Shown piece by piece: positions 43,940 to 52,044 of a stretch of DNA of 64,000 nucleotides (position 1 is the first letter of the stretch; each line of letters opens with the position of its first letter). The position numbers and the translations under genes were made by a program. This stretch comes from Streptomyces sp. NRRL S-350 (lineage in GTDB: Bacteria; Actinomycetota; Actinomycetes; Streptomycetales; Streptomycetaceae). The notes beneath the pieces are model-generated. The model saw only the letters and a list, made by a program, of their open reading frames with translations. It searched no databases and was not told the DNA's origin. The stretch lies in contig NZ_JOHO01000017.1 in NCBI RefSeq assembly GCF_000719705.1, positions 1-64,000 of the forward strand, written 5' to 3'.

Positions 43940-44100
43940 GCACCCCGCCCGACCGCCCCACCCGCACCTTCCGCACCTTCCGCACGCCCTGACGGGCCCC
44001 GACGCCCTCGACGGCCTCGACAGCCCCGACGCCCTCGACGGCCCAGCTGCCCTCGACGGCCCAGGGGCCCAGCTGCTCACCGGCCCAGCGGCCCCCATGG
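43940..44100. repeat. degenerate tandem GCCCTCGACGGCC-type repeats
   Basis: The 250-base gap between the amine oxidase and the next ligase holds CCGCACCTT twice and then several copies of GCCCTCGACGGCC/CAGC-like units. It is the only sizeable gap among the first eight genes of the operon and has no recognised promoter. Confidence 0.6.
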
Positions 44101-44181
44101 CCCACCGGGAACCCCTCACCCCTCTCCCGGGCGCCGGTTCCACGAGAACCCGCGCCCGGCACCCCTCGTCCGGAGCCCGCC

Positions 44182-45891
44182 ATGAGCGACCAGAGTCCCA
44201 TCGCACCCCTCGCCGCCCGAGAGCGGCTGATGACCGAACCCGCCCTCGGGGCAGGGAACTTCCTCGACCACGCGATCGCGGTGAACCCCCACCGGTCCGT
44301 CCCGTTCGTCTTCACCCACCGCACCGACCACCGCGGCGAGGTCGTGCTGCGCGGCCACAGCCTGCTCGACCTCGCCGCCCTGCGCGACCGCTACGCCGCC
44401 TGGTACCACGCCAACGGGGTGCGCCCGGGCGAGCCGGTCGCCGTGGTGGTCGGCGAGGGCCTGGAGCCGCTGCTGCACTTCCTCGCGCTCACCGCACTGG
44501 GCGCCGTTCCCGCGCTGGTCAACGACGCGATGCGGCATGACGTGATGGTCCGCTACCTGGACCACGTCGGCGTGGTCGGCGTGGTCGCCGACGACACCAC
44601 CCGGCTGGCCGCCGCCTACCGCGAGGACCCGCGCAGCCGCCCCCGCTTCCTCGCCCTGGCCGCCGAGGTGCGGGCCTTCGACGCCGCCGAAGCCGTCGGA
44701 CCGCCCGCCGGGTACCCGTACCGGCACGCCGCCGACGACGTGGTGGCGCTGATCCACTCCTCCGGCACGACCGGCACGCCCAAGTCCACCGTGCTGACGC
44801 ACCGCCGGTTCTGGGACGGCAAGCAGCCGCGCATGGTGCGCTTCCCCGCCGAGCCGTACGACCGGCTGATGTCGCTGATGCCGCACACCCACGCCGGGGG
44901 CCTCAGCTACTTCCTCACCGCCGTCCTGCTCGGTCTGCCGACGGTGGTGATGTCCGACTGGCGGCGCGCCGTGGTCGAGCCGGTGATGGAGGCCTTCCAG
45001 CCGACGATGGTCGCCTCCTTCCCGCGCACCTTCGTCGAACTGGCCACCGGGGAGCTGCCGGTGCGCGGCGCGGCCCGGGTGCACTCCTGGTTCAACACCG
45101 GCGACAGCGCGCACCACGGGCACGTCCGCCGCCTGGTCACCCTCGGGGAGCGGCCCGCCGGGCTGGTCCGCCCGTGGCTGCTGCCGCGGCAGCGGGCCGG
45201 GCAACCCGCCCTGCCCGGCTCGCAGTTCATCGACGGGCTGGGCTCCTCGGAGATGGGCATGGCCCTGTTCGGCCAGGTCACCACGCCGGAGAGCGGGCGC
45301 GAGGACCGCTGCGTCGGCAAGCCGCTGGAGGTGGTCCGCAGGGCCGCCGTGCTGGACCACGACGGCACCGAACTCCCCGACGGCACCGTCGGGTTGCTCG
45401 CGGTGGACGCCCCTTCGCTGACCCCGGGCTACTGGAACGACGAGCGGCTGACCGCGAGCTTCGGCCTGGCCGGCTACTGGCTCACCGGCGACGTCGCCCG
45501 CCGCGACGGCGACGGCCGCTTCTACCACCTGGACCGCACGGTCGACGTCATCGACACCGCCGACGGCCCGGTCTACAGCCTGCCGATCGAGGAGGTGCTG
45601 CTGGCCGACTGCGCGGACCTCGTCCGGGACTGCTCGGTGATCGGGGTGCCCGCCGGCCAGGGTCAGGCCCAACGTCCCATCGCCGTCGTGCAGTTGCAGT
45701 CCGAGGCGGCCGAGGCCGACGCCGATCGGGTGCAGGCCGCGGCCAACGAGGCGCTCACCCGGGCCGGTCTGGCCGCCCTCGCCGCCGTCCGGATCGCCCG
45801 CACACCGCAGGACTTCCCGCTCGGACCGACCGGCAAGGTGCTCAAACGCGAGCTGCGCACCCGCCACGCCGGCCTCCTGACCGGCCAGTAG
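44182..45891 (+). CDS. AMP-dependent synthetase/ligase (ANL superfamily, acyl-CoA-ligase-like)
   Basis: A 569-residue adenylate-forming enzyme. Motifs: ALIHSSGTTGTPKSTVL (P-loop), LMPHTHAGGLSYF, FIDGLGSSEMGMALF in place of the usual Y-G-x-T-E, GYWLTGDVARRDGDG, and the C-terminal PLGPTGKVLKREL with the catalytic Lys. It is more like fatty/aryl acid ligases than amino-acid A domains. It should activate a carboxylate and pass it to CoA, a carrier or an amine; the acceptor is not evident. ATG 44182 follows CGGAGCCCGCC, a modest ribosome site. It lies seven bases before the aminomutase gene, so the two are co-transcribed. Confidence 0.9.
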   Translation: MSDQSPIAPLAARERLMTEPALGAGNFLDHAIAVNPHRSVPFVFTHRTDHRGEVVLRGHSLLDLAALRDRYAAWYHANGVRPGEPVAVVVGEGLEPLLHFLALTALGAVPALVNDAMRHDVMVRYLDHVGVVGVVADDTTRLAAAYREDPRSRPRFLALAAEVRAFDAAEAVGPPAGYPYRHAADDVVALIHSSGTTGTPKSTVLTHRRFWDGKQPRMVRFPAEPYDRLMSLMPHTHAGGLSYFLTAVLLGLPTVVMSDWRRAVVEPVMEAFQPTMVASFPRTFVELATGELPVRGAARVHSWFNTGDSAHHGHVRRLVTLGERPAGLVRPWLLPRQRAGQPALPGSQFIDGLGSSEMGMALFGQVTTPESGREDRCVGKPLEVVRRAAVLDHDGTELPDGTVGLLAVDAPSLTPGYWNDERLTASFGLAGYWLTGDVARRDGDGRFYHLDRTVDVIDTADGPVYSLPIEEVLLADCADLVRDCSVIGVPAGQGQAQRPIAVVQLQSEAAEADADRVQAAANEALTRAGLAALAAVRIARTPQDFPLGPTGKVLKRELRTRHAGLLTGQ

Positions 45892-45897
45892 GTCGCC

Positions 45898-47361
45898 GTG
45901 GACCACCCCGTGATCCGTCAGCCGTACCAGTACGCGCGGACGGCGCTGGTCGAACCCGACTGGCGCCGGCTGCCCGGCTGGCGGCAGGTCACCGAGGCGC
46001 AGTGGCGCGACGCCCAGTGGCAGCGCGCCCACTCCGTCAAGGACGCCCGCCAGCTGCGGGCGGTCGCCGGCACCCTGCTCACCGACCGCTTCTACGACGA
46101 ACTCGCCGCCGACCAGGCGGGTTTCGCCACCATGCCGATGCTGCTGCCGCCGCAGGTGCTGAACACCATGGCCTCCGGCACCGCGGACACACCGGACGCC
46201 CCCGTGACCCCGGAGGCCTTCACCGACGCCTTCCTGGCCGACCCGGTGCGCCGCTACATGCTGCCGGTGCGCAGCGACCGCCACCCCCGCTGGCCCAGCC
46301 ACCCGCTGGCCGAACGGGACTCGCTGCACGAGGCGGACATGTGGGCGGTGGAGGGCCTGACCCACCGCTACCCCACCAAGGTGCTGGCCGAGTTGACCGC
46401 CACCTGCCCGCAGTACTGCGGCCAGTGCACCCGGATGGACCTGGTGGGCACCTCCACGCCACAGGTGGCCAAGACCCGGCTGCTGCTGCGTCCCGTCGAC
46501 CGGCAGGAGCAGATGCTCGACTACCTCAAGCGCACCCCCTCGGTGCGCGACGTGGTCCTCTCCGGCGGCGACCTCGCCAACGTGCCCTGGCCGCGCCTGG
46601 AGTCCTTCCTTCTGCGGCTGCTGGACCTCGGCTCGGTGCGCGACATCCGGCTCGCCAGCAAGGCCGTGGTGGGCCTGCCGCAGCACTGGCTGCAGCCCCG
46701 GGTGCTGGACGGCGTGGCGAAGGTCGCCGGGATCGCCGCCCGGCGCGCCGTCAACCTCGCGGTGCACACCCACGCCAACCACGTCCGGTCGGTCACCCCG
46801 CTGGTCGCCGAGGCCGCCCGGGCGCTGCTGGACGCGGGCGTGCGGGACGTCCGCAACCAGGGCGTGCTGATGCGCGGTGTCAACGACACCCCGGAGGACC
46901 TGCTGGACCTCTGCTTCGCCCTCCAGGGCGAGGCGAACATCCTGCCGTACTACTTCTACCTCTGCGACCTCGTCCCGGGCGCCGAGCACTGGCGGACCCC
47001 GCTGCACCGGGCGCAGCACCTCCAGGAGGCGATCATGGGCTACCTGCCCGGGTACGCCACCCCGCGCCTGGTCTGCGACGTCCCGCGGGTCGGCAAGCGC
47101 TGGGTGCACCAGGCGGTGGACTACGACCGCGAGCGCGGCATCTCGTACTGGACCAAGAACTACCGCACCAGCCTGGAGGCCGACGACGCCGGCCCGCAGG
47201 CCCCGCTCGACCGGCGCCACCCCTACTACGACCCGGTCGACACCCTGCCCGAGGCCGGCCGCCGCTGGTGGACCGGACCGGCCGCCACACCCGCGGCCCG
47301 ACCGGCGCCCGCACCCGCGCCCGCACCCGCACCCGCACCCGCACCCGGAGGAGCACGATGA
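45898..47361 (+). CDS. lysine 2,3-aminomutase-like radical SAM, PLP enzyme
   Basis: A 487-residue radical SAM aminomutase. The 4Fe-4S cysteines are C170, C174 and C177 (CPQYCGQC), followed by R179, spaced like the substrate-binding Arg of clostridial lysine 2,3-aminomutase. VVLSGGDLAN is the SAM-binding GGD. Asp357 (LCDLVPGAEHWRTP) and Asp394 (VCDVP) keep the 37-residue spacing of the two aspartates that recognise the lysine epsilon-amine, and Lys400 (PRVGKR) takes the PLP-lysine position. It should therefore turn L-lysine, or a close analogue, into its beta-amino isomer. The start is GTG 45898. The C-terminus carries a CCCGCA microsatellite encoding Pro-Ala repeats. It overlaps the ATP-grasp gene by four bases. 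Confidence 0.88.
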   Translation: MDHPVIRQPYQYARTALVEPDWRRLPGWRQVTEAQWRDAQWQRAHSVKDARQLRAVAGTLLTDRFYDELAADQAGFATMPMLLPPQVLNTMASGTADTPDAPVTPEAFTDAFLADPVRRYMLPVRSDRHPRWPSHPLAERDSLHEADMWAVEGLTHRYPTKVLAELTATCPQYCGQCTRMDLVGTSTPQVAKTRLLLRPVDRQEQMLDYLKRTPSVRDVVLSGGDLANVPWPRLESFLLRLLDLGSVRDIRLASKAVVGLPQHWLQPRVLDGVAKVAGIAARRAVNLAVHTHANHVRSVTPLVAEAARALLDAGVRDVRNQGVLMRGVNDTPEDLLDLCFALQGEANILPYYFYLCDLVPGAEHWRTPLHRAQHLQEAIMGYLPGYATPRLVCDVPRVGKRWVHQAVDYDRERGISYWTKNYRTSLEADDAGPQAPLDRRHPYYDPVDTLPEAGRRWWTGPAATPAARPAPAPAPAPAPAPAPGGAR

Positions 47362-48398
47362 GCAGCCCCCACCCGGCCGGCGAACTGCGCCGGATGTGCT
47401 GGATCTTCCCCGACCGGGAGTCCTCCCGGATGGCCGAGATGTGGCACGGCTTCTTCTGGGACCTCTACGCCGAGAGCGCCGCCGGCCTCGGCCTGCGCTG
47501 GAGCAGGCACGCCCCGGACGCCGTCACGGTGGACGCCACCTCGCCCGGCCGCCCCCGGGTGTACGTGGACGACGAGCCCGTCACCCCCGAGGACACCCTG
47601 TTCATCACCGCGCTGTACTCGCTGCCCTACCAGTCGATGGACGTCTTCAACCAGTACGCGCTCTACGCGGTGCTCGAACAGGCCGGCTTCTACCTGCCGT
47701 TCCCGCCGCAGGTGTCGCTGATCGGCAACGACAAGCTGGCCACCCTGCTGTTCCTGGCCGGCTCCCCGGTGCCGGCCATCCCGACCGTACGGATCGGGAC
47801 GGGCCGCGACACCGCCAAGCACGGCTACGAGGTCGCGCTCGGGGCCATGACCTACCCGGCCATCGTCAAGCCCGCCGGCTGGTGCGGCGGCGGCGGGATC
47901 AACCTGGCCCGCGGCCCCGAGGACGTCCGGGGGCTGGCCAGCCTCGCCCAGGGCGGTGACACCACCCTGGTCGTCCAGCCGTACCTGGGCGACGGCACCG
48001 TCGACTACCGGGTGTACGTCGTCGACGGCCGGCCGTACGCGGTGATGAAGCGCACCCCCGAGGCCGGCTCCCCGGTCGCCAACGCCAGCCGCGGCGGCGC
48101 CATGGAGTTCCCACCGGTGCCACCCGAACTCGCCGCCGCCACCGCCTGGTTCGCCGAGCGGCTGCCGATCCCGTTCTTCTGCATCGACTTCCTGTACGAC
48201 GGCGAACGCTACTGGTTCTCCGAGCTGGAACCGGACGGCGTCATCGCCCCGGACTTCACCGACCCCGACCGCACCCTCCAACGGGACGTCACCCGGGCCC
48301 GCTTCGCCGCCTACCGGGACGGCCACGCCAAGTGGCTCGCCGACGGCGCCCGCCCGCTCACCCTCGACCCCGCCACCCCCCGGACGGACCCCCGATGA
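47358..48398 (+). CDS. ATP-grasp ligase
   Basis: A 346-residue enzyme of the ATP-grasp fold, which forms amide or ester bonds through an acyl phosphate. Seen: PPQVSLIGNDKLATLLFL, YPAIVKPAGWCGGGGI (nucleotide-binding Lys plus glycine loop), LVVQPYLGDGTVDYRVYVV (catalytic Arg region), FFCIDFLYDGERYW (metal Asp) and FSELEPDGVIAPDF. The last block normally reads E-x-N-x-x-P-G; here Asp replaces the metal-ligating Asn. It resembles RimK/peptide-ligase-type proteins in specialised metabolism. It overlaps the aminomutase upstream and a PaaK-like gene downstream by four bases each, and is a good candidate to couple the beta-amino acid to another acid or peptide; that is inference. Confidence 0.85.
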   Translation: MSSPHPAGELRRMCWIFPDRESSRMAEMWHGFFWDLYAESAAGLGLRWSRHAPDAVTVDATSPGRPRVYVDDEPVTPEDTLFITALYSLPYQSMDVFNQYALYAVLEQAGFYLPFPPQVSLIGNDKLATLLFLAGSPVPAIPTVRIGTGRDTAKHGYEVALGAMTYPAIVKPAGWCGGGGINLARGPEDVRGLASLAQGGDTTLVVQPYLGDGTVDYRVYVVDGRPYAVMKRTPEAGSPVANASRGGAMEFPPVPPELAAATAWFAERLPIPFFCIDFLYDGERYWFSELEPDGVIAPDFTDPDRTLQRDVTRARFAAYRDGHAKWLADGARPLTLDPATPRTDPR

Positions 48399-49660
48399 CC
48401 GTCTCCTTCTCCCTCTCCCCCGAAGCCGCCGCGCCCCGGCTGCACGTGGCCCGGCGCACCCTGGAGCGGCTGCGGAGCGTCCCCGCGCTGGCCGAGCGCT
48501 ACCCGGGCCACCTCGACGCCGACTCCCTGGACGGGCTCGCCGGTCTGCCGCCGCTGGCCAAGGACGACCTCAACACCGCGCTCGCCCACCTGGAGCCGGC
48601 CGCCGAGCAGGCCGCCACCTGGCTGTTCCAGAGCGGCGGCAGCACCGGCGCCCCCAAGGTCGGCTACGCCCCCACCGGCTTCTACATGGCCGGCGTCCAC
48701 GCCCACTGGCAGCCGCTCGACCGCACCGACGTCTTCGTCAACGCCTGGGGCGCCGGGCGGATGTGGGGCGCGCACTTCCTCGCCGCCGCGCTCGCCGACC
48801 TCTCCGGCTGCCGGATCATCGCCCTCGGCTCGGTCGCGAAGGAGGAGTTCGGCGACTGGCTGGCGTTCCTCGCCGCGCGGAAGGTGACGGCCATCGGCGG
48901 CACGCCCAGCGTGCTGCGGCTCTGGTTCGCGCACGCCCGCGCCACCGGGCTCCGCCTCCCCTCGCTGCGCAAGGTGCTGTGGCTCGGCGAGGCCTGGCAA
49001 CCCCAACTGGCGGACGACCTGGCCGTGGTGGCGCCGCGGGCGCGGCGCTGGGGCATGTTCGGCAGCACCGAGACCTGGGTGGTGGGCACCAACACCCCGC
49101 ACTGCCCGGCGGACGTCTTCCACCCGCTGCCGGACCACCTGGTGCACGCCGACGCCGACGGGCTGCTGGACTTCACCACCCTCGACCCCGAGGTGCTCAA
49201 CCCGGTGCTGCGCTACCGCACCGGCGACGCGGGCGGGTTGACCACCTGCCCGTGCGGCCGCCCGGAGCCGGCGGTGCGGATCGCGGGCCGGCGCGACAGC
49301 GTCGTCCAGGTGCGCGGCCTCGGACTGGACGTGGACGAGTTGATCGCCCGGGCGGAACGCGAACCGGGCGTGGCCCGGGCCCAGGTGGTGCTCACCGAGC
49401 GGGGCGGCCGGGCCACCGGGGTGGAGGTCCTGGTGCTGACCGGGCGCCCCGACCCGGGGCCGGGCCCGGGCGCGGGCTCCTCCCCGGACTCGGCCGCGGA
49501 CGTCGAACGGCTGCGCAAGGAGCTGTTCGCCGCCACGTTCACCCTGAGCACCGCCTTCCAGCACGACCCGGAGTCCTTCCGGGTGCGCCCGGTGGACGAG
49601 CTGGTCAGCAACGGCCGCACTGGCAAGACGGCCGCCCTGGTCGTCCGGGAGGAGTCGTGA
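48395..49660 (+). CDS. PaaK-like (phenylacetate-CoA-ligase type) adenylate-forming enzyme 1
   Basis: A 421-residue member of the compact PaaK branch of the ANL superfamily. Motifs: WLFQSGGSTGAPKVGY (P-loop), GGTPSVLRLWFAHAR, WGMFGSTETWVVG, LRYRTGDAGGLTTCPCG and VRGLGLDVDELI (A8-like), ending SNGRTGKTAALV with the catalytic Lys. PaaK enzymes activate aryl or small carboxylates as AMP esters, usually for CoA. A TCPCGR stretch may be a small metal or structural element. ATG 48395 overlaps the ATP-grasp stop; its stop overlaps the exporter's GTG start. Confidence 0.87.
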   Translation: MTVSFSLSPEAAAPRLHVARRTLERLRSVPALAERYPGHLDADSLDGLAGLPPLAKDDLNTALAHLEPAAEQAATWLFQSGGSTGAPKVGYAPTGFYMAGVHAHWQPLDRTDVFVNAWGAGRMWGAHFLAAALADLSGCRIIALGSVAKEEFGDWLAFLAARKVTAIGGTPSVLRLWFAHARATGLRLPSLRKVLWLGEAWQPQLADDLAVVAPRARRWGMFGSTETWVVGTNTPHCPADVFHPLPDHLVHADADGLLDFTTLDPEVLNPVLRYRTGDAGGLTTCPCGRPEPAVRIAGRRDSVVQVRGLGLDVDELIARAEREPGVARAQVVLTERGGRATGVEVLVLTGRPDPGPGPGAGSSPDSAADVERLRKELFAATFTLSTAFQHDPESFRVRPVDELVSNGRTGKTAALVVREES

Positions 49661-51012
49661 CGGCGGAGCCCGGGTCGGCGGAGGCGGGGTCGGCACAGAT
49701 CGGGTCGGCGCAGCCCGGGTCGGCTCAGGCCGAGTCCACGCAGGCCGGGCCGGCCCAGGCCGACCGCCCGGCGCCGCTCGGGCGGAGCTTCACCCTCTTC
49801 TGGGCCGGGCAGACCGTCAGCCTGGTCGGCGACAGGGTCACCGTGTTCGTCGTCCCGACCCTGATGATCTTCGTGCTGCACGCCTCCGCCCTCCAGGTCG
49901 GCGTGGTGGCGATGGCCCAGTACCTCGGCATCCCGCTGCTCGGGCCGATCGCCGGAGTGCTGGTCGACCGCTGGGACAAGCGCCGGACGATGCTCGGCTG
50001 CGACCTGGTGCGGCTGGTCGCGGTGGCGGCGATCCCGCTCGCGTACGCGCTGGACGTGCTCTCCACCCCGCTGCTGTTCGGCTGCGTGGCCGTCATCAGC
50101 GGGGCGACCATCTTCTTCAACGTCGGCTACCTGGTCGCCGTCCCCGCCGTGGTCCCCGAGGACGGCATGGTCCGCGCCTATTCGCGGCTGGAGGGCAGCG
50201 GCTCGGTCTCCGAGGTCGCCGGGCCGTCCGTCGCCGCCGCCCTCTACGGCGCGCTGGGCGTGGCCGCCCTGCTGGTCGACGCGGCCAGCTACCTGGTCTC
50301 GGCGGCCTGCTTCCGCTCGATGCGCCCCTGGGGCGAGCGGACGGTCGAGGAGGGCTCGATCCGGGAGCGGCTGACCCGCGGCTTCCGCCTCAACTGGGCC
50401 GACCCGGTGCTGCGCCGGGTGGTGCTGGCGGCCGTCACCCTGAACTGCGGCGGGCCGGTCTTCGTCACCGTGCTGCCGGTCCTCGCCTACCGCGGCTTGG
50501 GCGTGCGGGTCGGCGTCTTCGGCGCGGCCATGTCGGTCGCGGCGCTCGGCGCGCTGGCCGGGGCGGTGGTCGCACCCCGGCTCGGCCGGCGGTTCGGCCT
50601 GGGGCGGACGATGGCCTGGTCGCTGCTCCTGCACTGCCTGGTCGGCCTCGGCGTGCTCGCCGCGCCCGCCCTGCCCGCCGGGCCGGTGATCGCGGTGACC
50701 ATGGGCTGCTACGGCTTCTTCATGTCCTGCATCAACGTGTGCAGCGCGCCCACCCGGCAGTCCCGGATGTCGGCGCGCAACCAGGGCGTGATGCACGCCG
50801 CCTTCCGGACCGTCACCTGGGGGGTGATCCCGCTCGCCGCGCTGGTCGGCGGCCTGGCCGTCTCCCTGCTCACCGGGCCGCTCGGCATCCTGGACGCCGC
50901 CCGGGCCGTGATGGCCGGCGGCACCCTGCTCGCCGCCTGCTCCTTCGTCCCCGCCCTCGGCCTGCAGCCCCTGCTGGACGCCGCCGAACCACTCGCGGAG
51001 AGCGCCTCATGA
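49657..51012 (+). CDS. MFS exporter (antibiotic efflux type)
   Basis: A 451-residue membrane protein with about 12 predicted spans. Residues 1-36 are a soluble leader of degenerate pentapeptides (AEAGS, AQIGS, AQPGS and similar), then LGRSFTLFWAGQTVSLVGDRVT starts the first helix. GVLVDRWDKRRTM is the cytoplasmic loop 2-3 motif (G-x3-D-R-x-x-R/K-R), which is repeated weakly near VAPRLGRRFG. This is the MFS group related to macrolide/enterobactin exporters. It starts at GTG 49657 with GGGAGGAG upstream and overlaps both neighbours, so it is made with the pathway and most likely exports the product and confers self-protection. Confidence 0.9.
   Translation: MTAEPGSAEAGSAQIGSAQPGSAQAESTQAGPAQADRPAPLGRSFTLFWAGQTVSLVGDRVTVFVVPTLMIFVLHASALQVGVVAMAQYLGIPLLGPIAGVLVDRWDKRRTMLGCDLVRLVAVAAIPLAYALDVLSTPLLFGCVAVISGATIFFNVGYLVAVPAVVPEDGMVRAYSRLEGSGSVSEVAGPSVAAALYGALGVAALLVDAASYLVSAACFRSMRPWGERTVEEGSIRERLTRGFRLNWADPVLRRVVLAAVTLNCGGPVFVTVLPVLAYRGLGVRVGVFGAAMSVAALGALAGAVVAPRLGRRFGLGRTMAWSLLLHCLVGLGVLAAPALPAGPVIAVTMGCYGFFMSCINVCSAPTRQSRMSARNQGVMHAAFRTVTWGVIPLAALVGGLAVSLLTGPLGILDAARAVMAGGTLLAACSFVPALGLQPLLDAAEPLAESAS
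49663..49764. repeat. 15-bp repeats encoding an N-terminal pentapeptide leader
   Basis: About seven imperfect 15-base units on a GGGTCGGCNCAG theme encode AEPGS, AEAGS, AQIGS, AQPGS, AQAES, TQAGP and AQADR before the first membrane span of the exporter. Confidence 0.75.
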
Positions 51013-51971
51013 ACCCGGAACACCGCACGGGCACCGGGCACCGCACGGACCCCGCCGGGCAGGTCCTGCTGATCACCGGGACGTCCTCCGGCATCGGCCT
51101 GGCCACCGCCGTCGCCGCGGCCCGGGCCGGGTTCACCACGGTCGCGACGATGCGCGAGCCCGACCGGGCCGGGGCGCTGCGCAGCGCCGCCGAGGACGCC
51201 GGGGTCGCCGTGGACGTCCGCCGACTCGACGTCACCGATCCCGGCTCGGTCGCCGACTGCCTGGACGCCGTGCACCGGACGTACGGGAGGCTGGACGCCG
51301 TCGTCAACAACGCGGGCGTCTCCAACTCCGACCCCACGCTGGAGATGTCCACCGACGCGGCGCTGCGCGCCAACCTGGAGGTCAACTTCTTCGGCGTCGT
51401 CGCGGTCAGCCGGGCCGCGATGCCCCTGCTGCGCGCGGCGGGCGGGCGGCTGGTCACCGTCGGCAGCGTGCACGGCGTGGTCGGCCAGCCGTTCAACGAG
51501 GCGTACTGCGCGGCGAAGTTCGCCGTCGAGGGCTTCATGGAGGCGTTCGCCCCGGTCGCGGCGGCACACGGCGTCCGGGTCTCGGTGGTGGTGCCCGGTT
51601 TCGTCCCGGACACCGGGTTCGGGATCTTCCCCGACGTCGACCGGTCCACCATCCAGGCCGCCTCCGGACCGTACGCGCCGACCTTCGCCGGCTATCTGGC
51701 CTGGGTCGGCGGCCAGGGCTGGGAGTCGGCTGGCCAGCCGGCCCGGGAGGTCGCCGAGGTCGTGGTCCGGACCCTGTGCGAGCGGCGGCCGCCGTTCCGG
51801 GTGCCCACCAACGCGTGGGCCGCCGACCACCTGGCCGCCAAGCTCGCCGACGCCGACGGCTCGGCCGTCCAGGCCCTCGCCCGGACCTGGCTCGGGCAGC
51901 CGGCCCCCGCGCCTTCGCCGCCGTCCCCGACCCCGACCACACACCCGCCGCTGCCCGAACCCGCCTCCTGA
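51009..51971 (+). CDS. short-chain dehydrogenase/reductase (classical SDR)
   Basis: A 320-residue NAD(P)-dependent oxidoreductase. LLITGTSSGIGLATAVA (T-G-x3-G-x-G) is at about 20-36, LDAVVNNAGVSN is the N-N-A-G block, and VTVGSVHGVVGQPFNEAYCAAKFA carries the catalytic Ser-x12-Tyr-x3-Lys. The proline-rich C-terminal 25 residues are disordered. It would reduce a ketone or oxidise an alcohol of the pathway intermediate; the substrate is unknown. ATG 51009 overlaps the exporter stop (ATGA). Confidence 0.92.
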   Translation: MNPEHRTGTGHRTDPAGQVLLITGTSSGIGLATAVAAARAGFTTVATMREPDRAGALRSAAEDAGVAVDVRRLDVTDPGSVADCLDAVHRTYGRLDAVVNNAGVSNSDPTLEMSTDAALRANLEVNFFGVVAVSRAAMPLLRAAGGRLVTVGSVHGVVGQPFNEAYCAAKFAVEGFMEAFAPVAAAHGVRVSVVVPGFVPDTGFGIFPDVDRSTIQAASGPYAPTFAGYLAWVGGQGWESAGQPAREVAEVVVRTLCERRPPFRVPTNAWAADHLAAKLADADGSAVQALARTWLGQPAPAPSPPSPTPTTHPPLPEPAS

Positions 51972-52044
51972 CCCACCGCCCGTCGATCCGCCGCCCCGCC
52001 GCCCCGCCGCCCCCTGACCTCCTCCAGACCCCCGGAGTCCTGCC

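Noticed and set aside
41076..44324. A 1082-codon minus-strand frame opposite the adenylation, carrier and oxidase genes
   Set aside because: Spans three overlapping + strand genes with proven motif order; composition is typical of a shadow.
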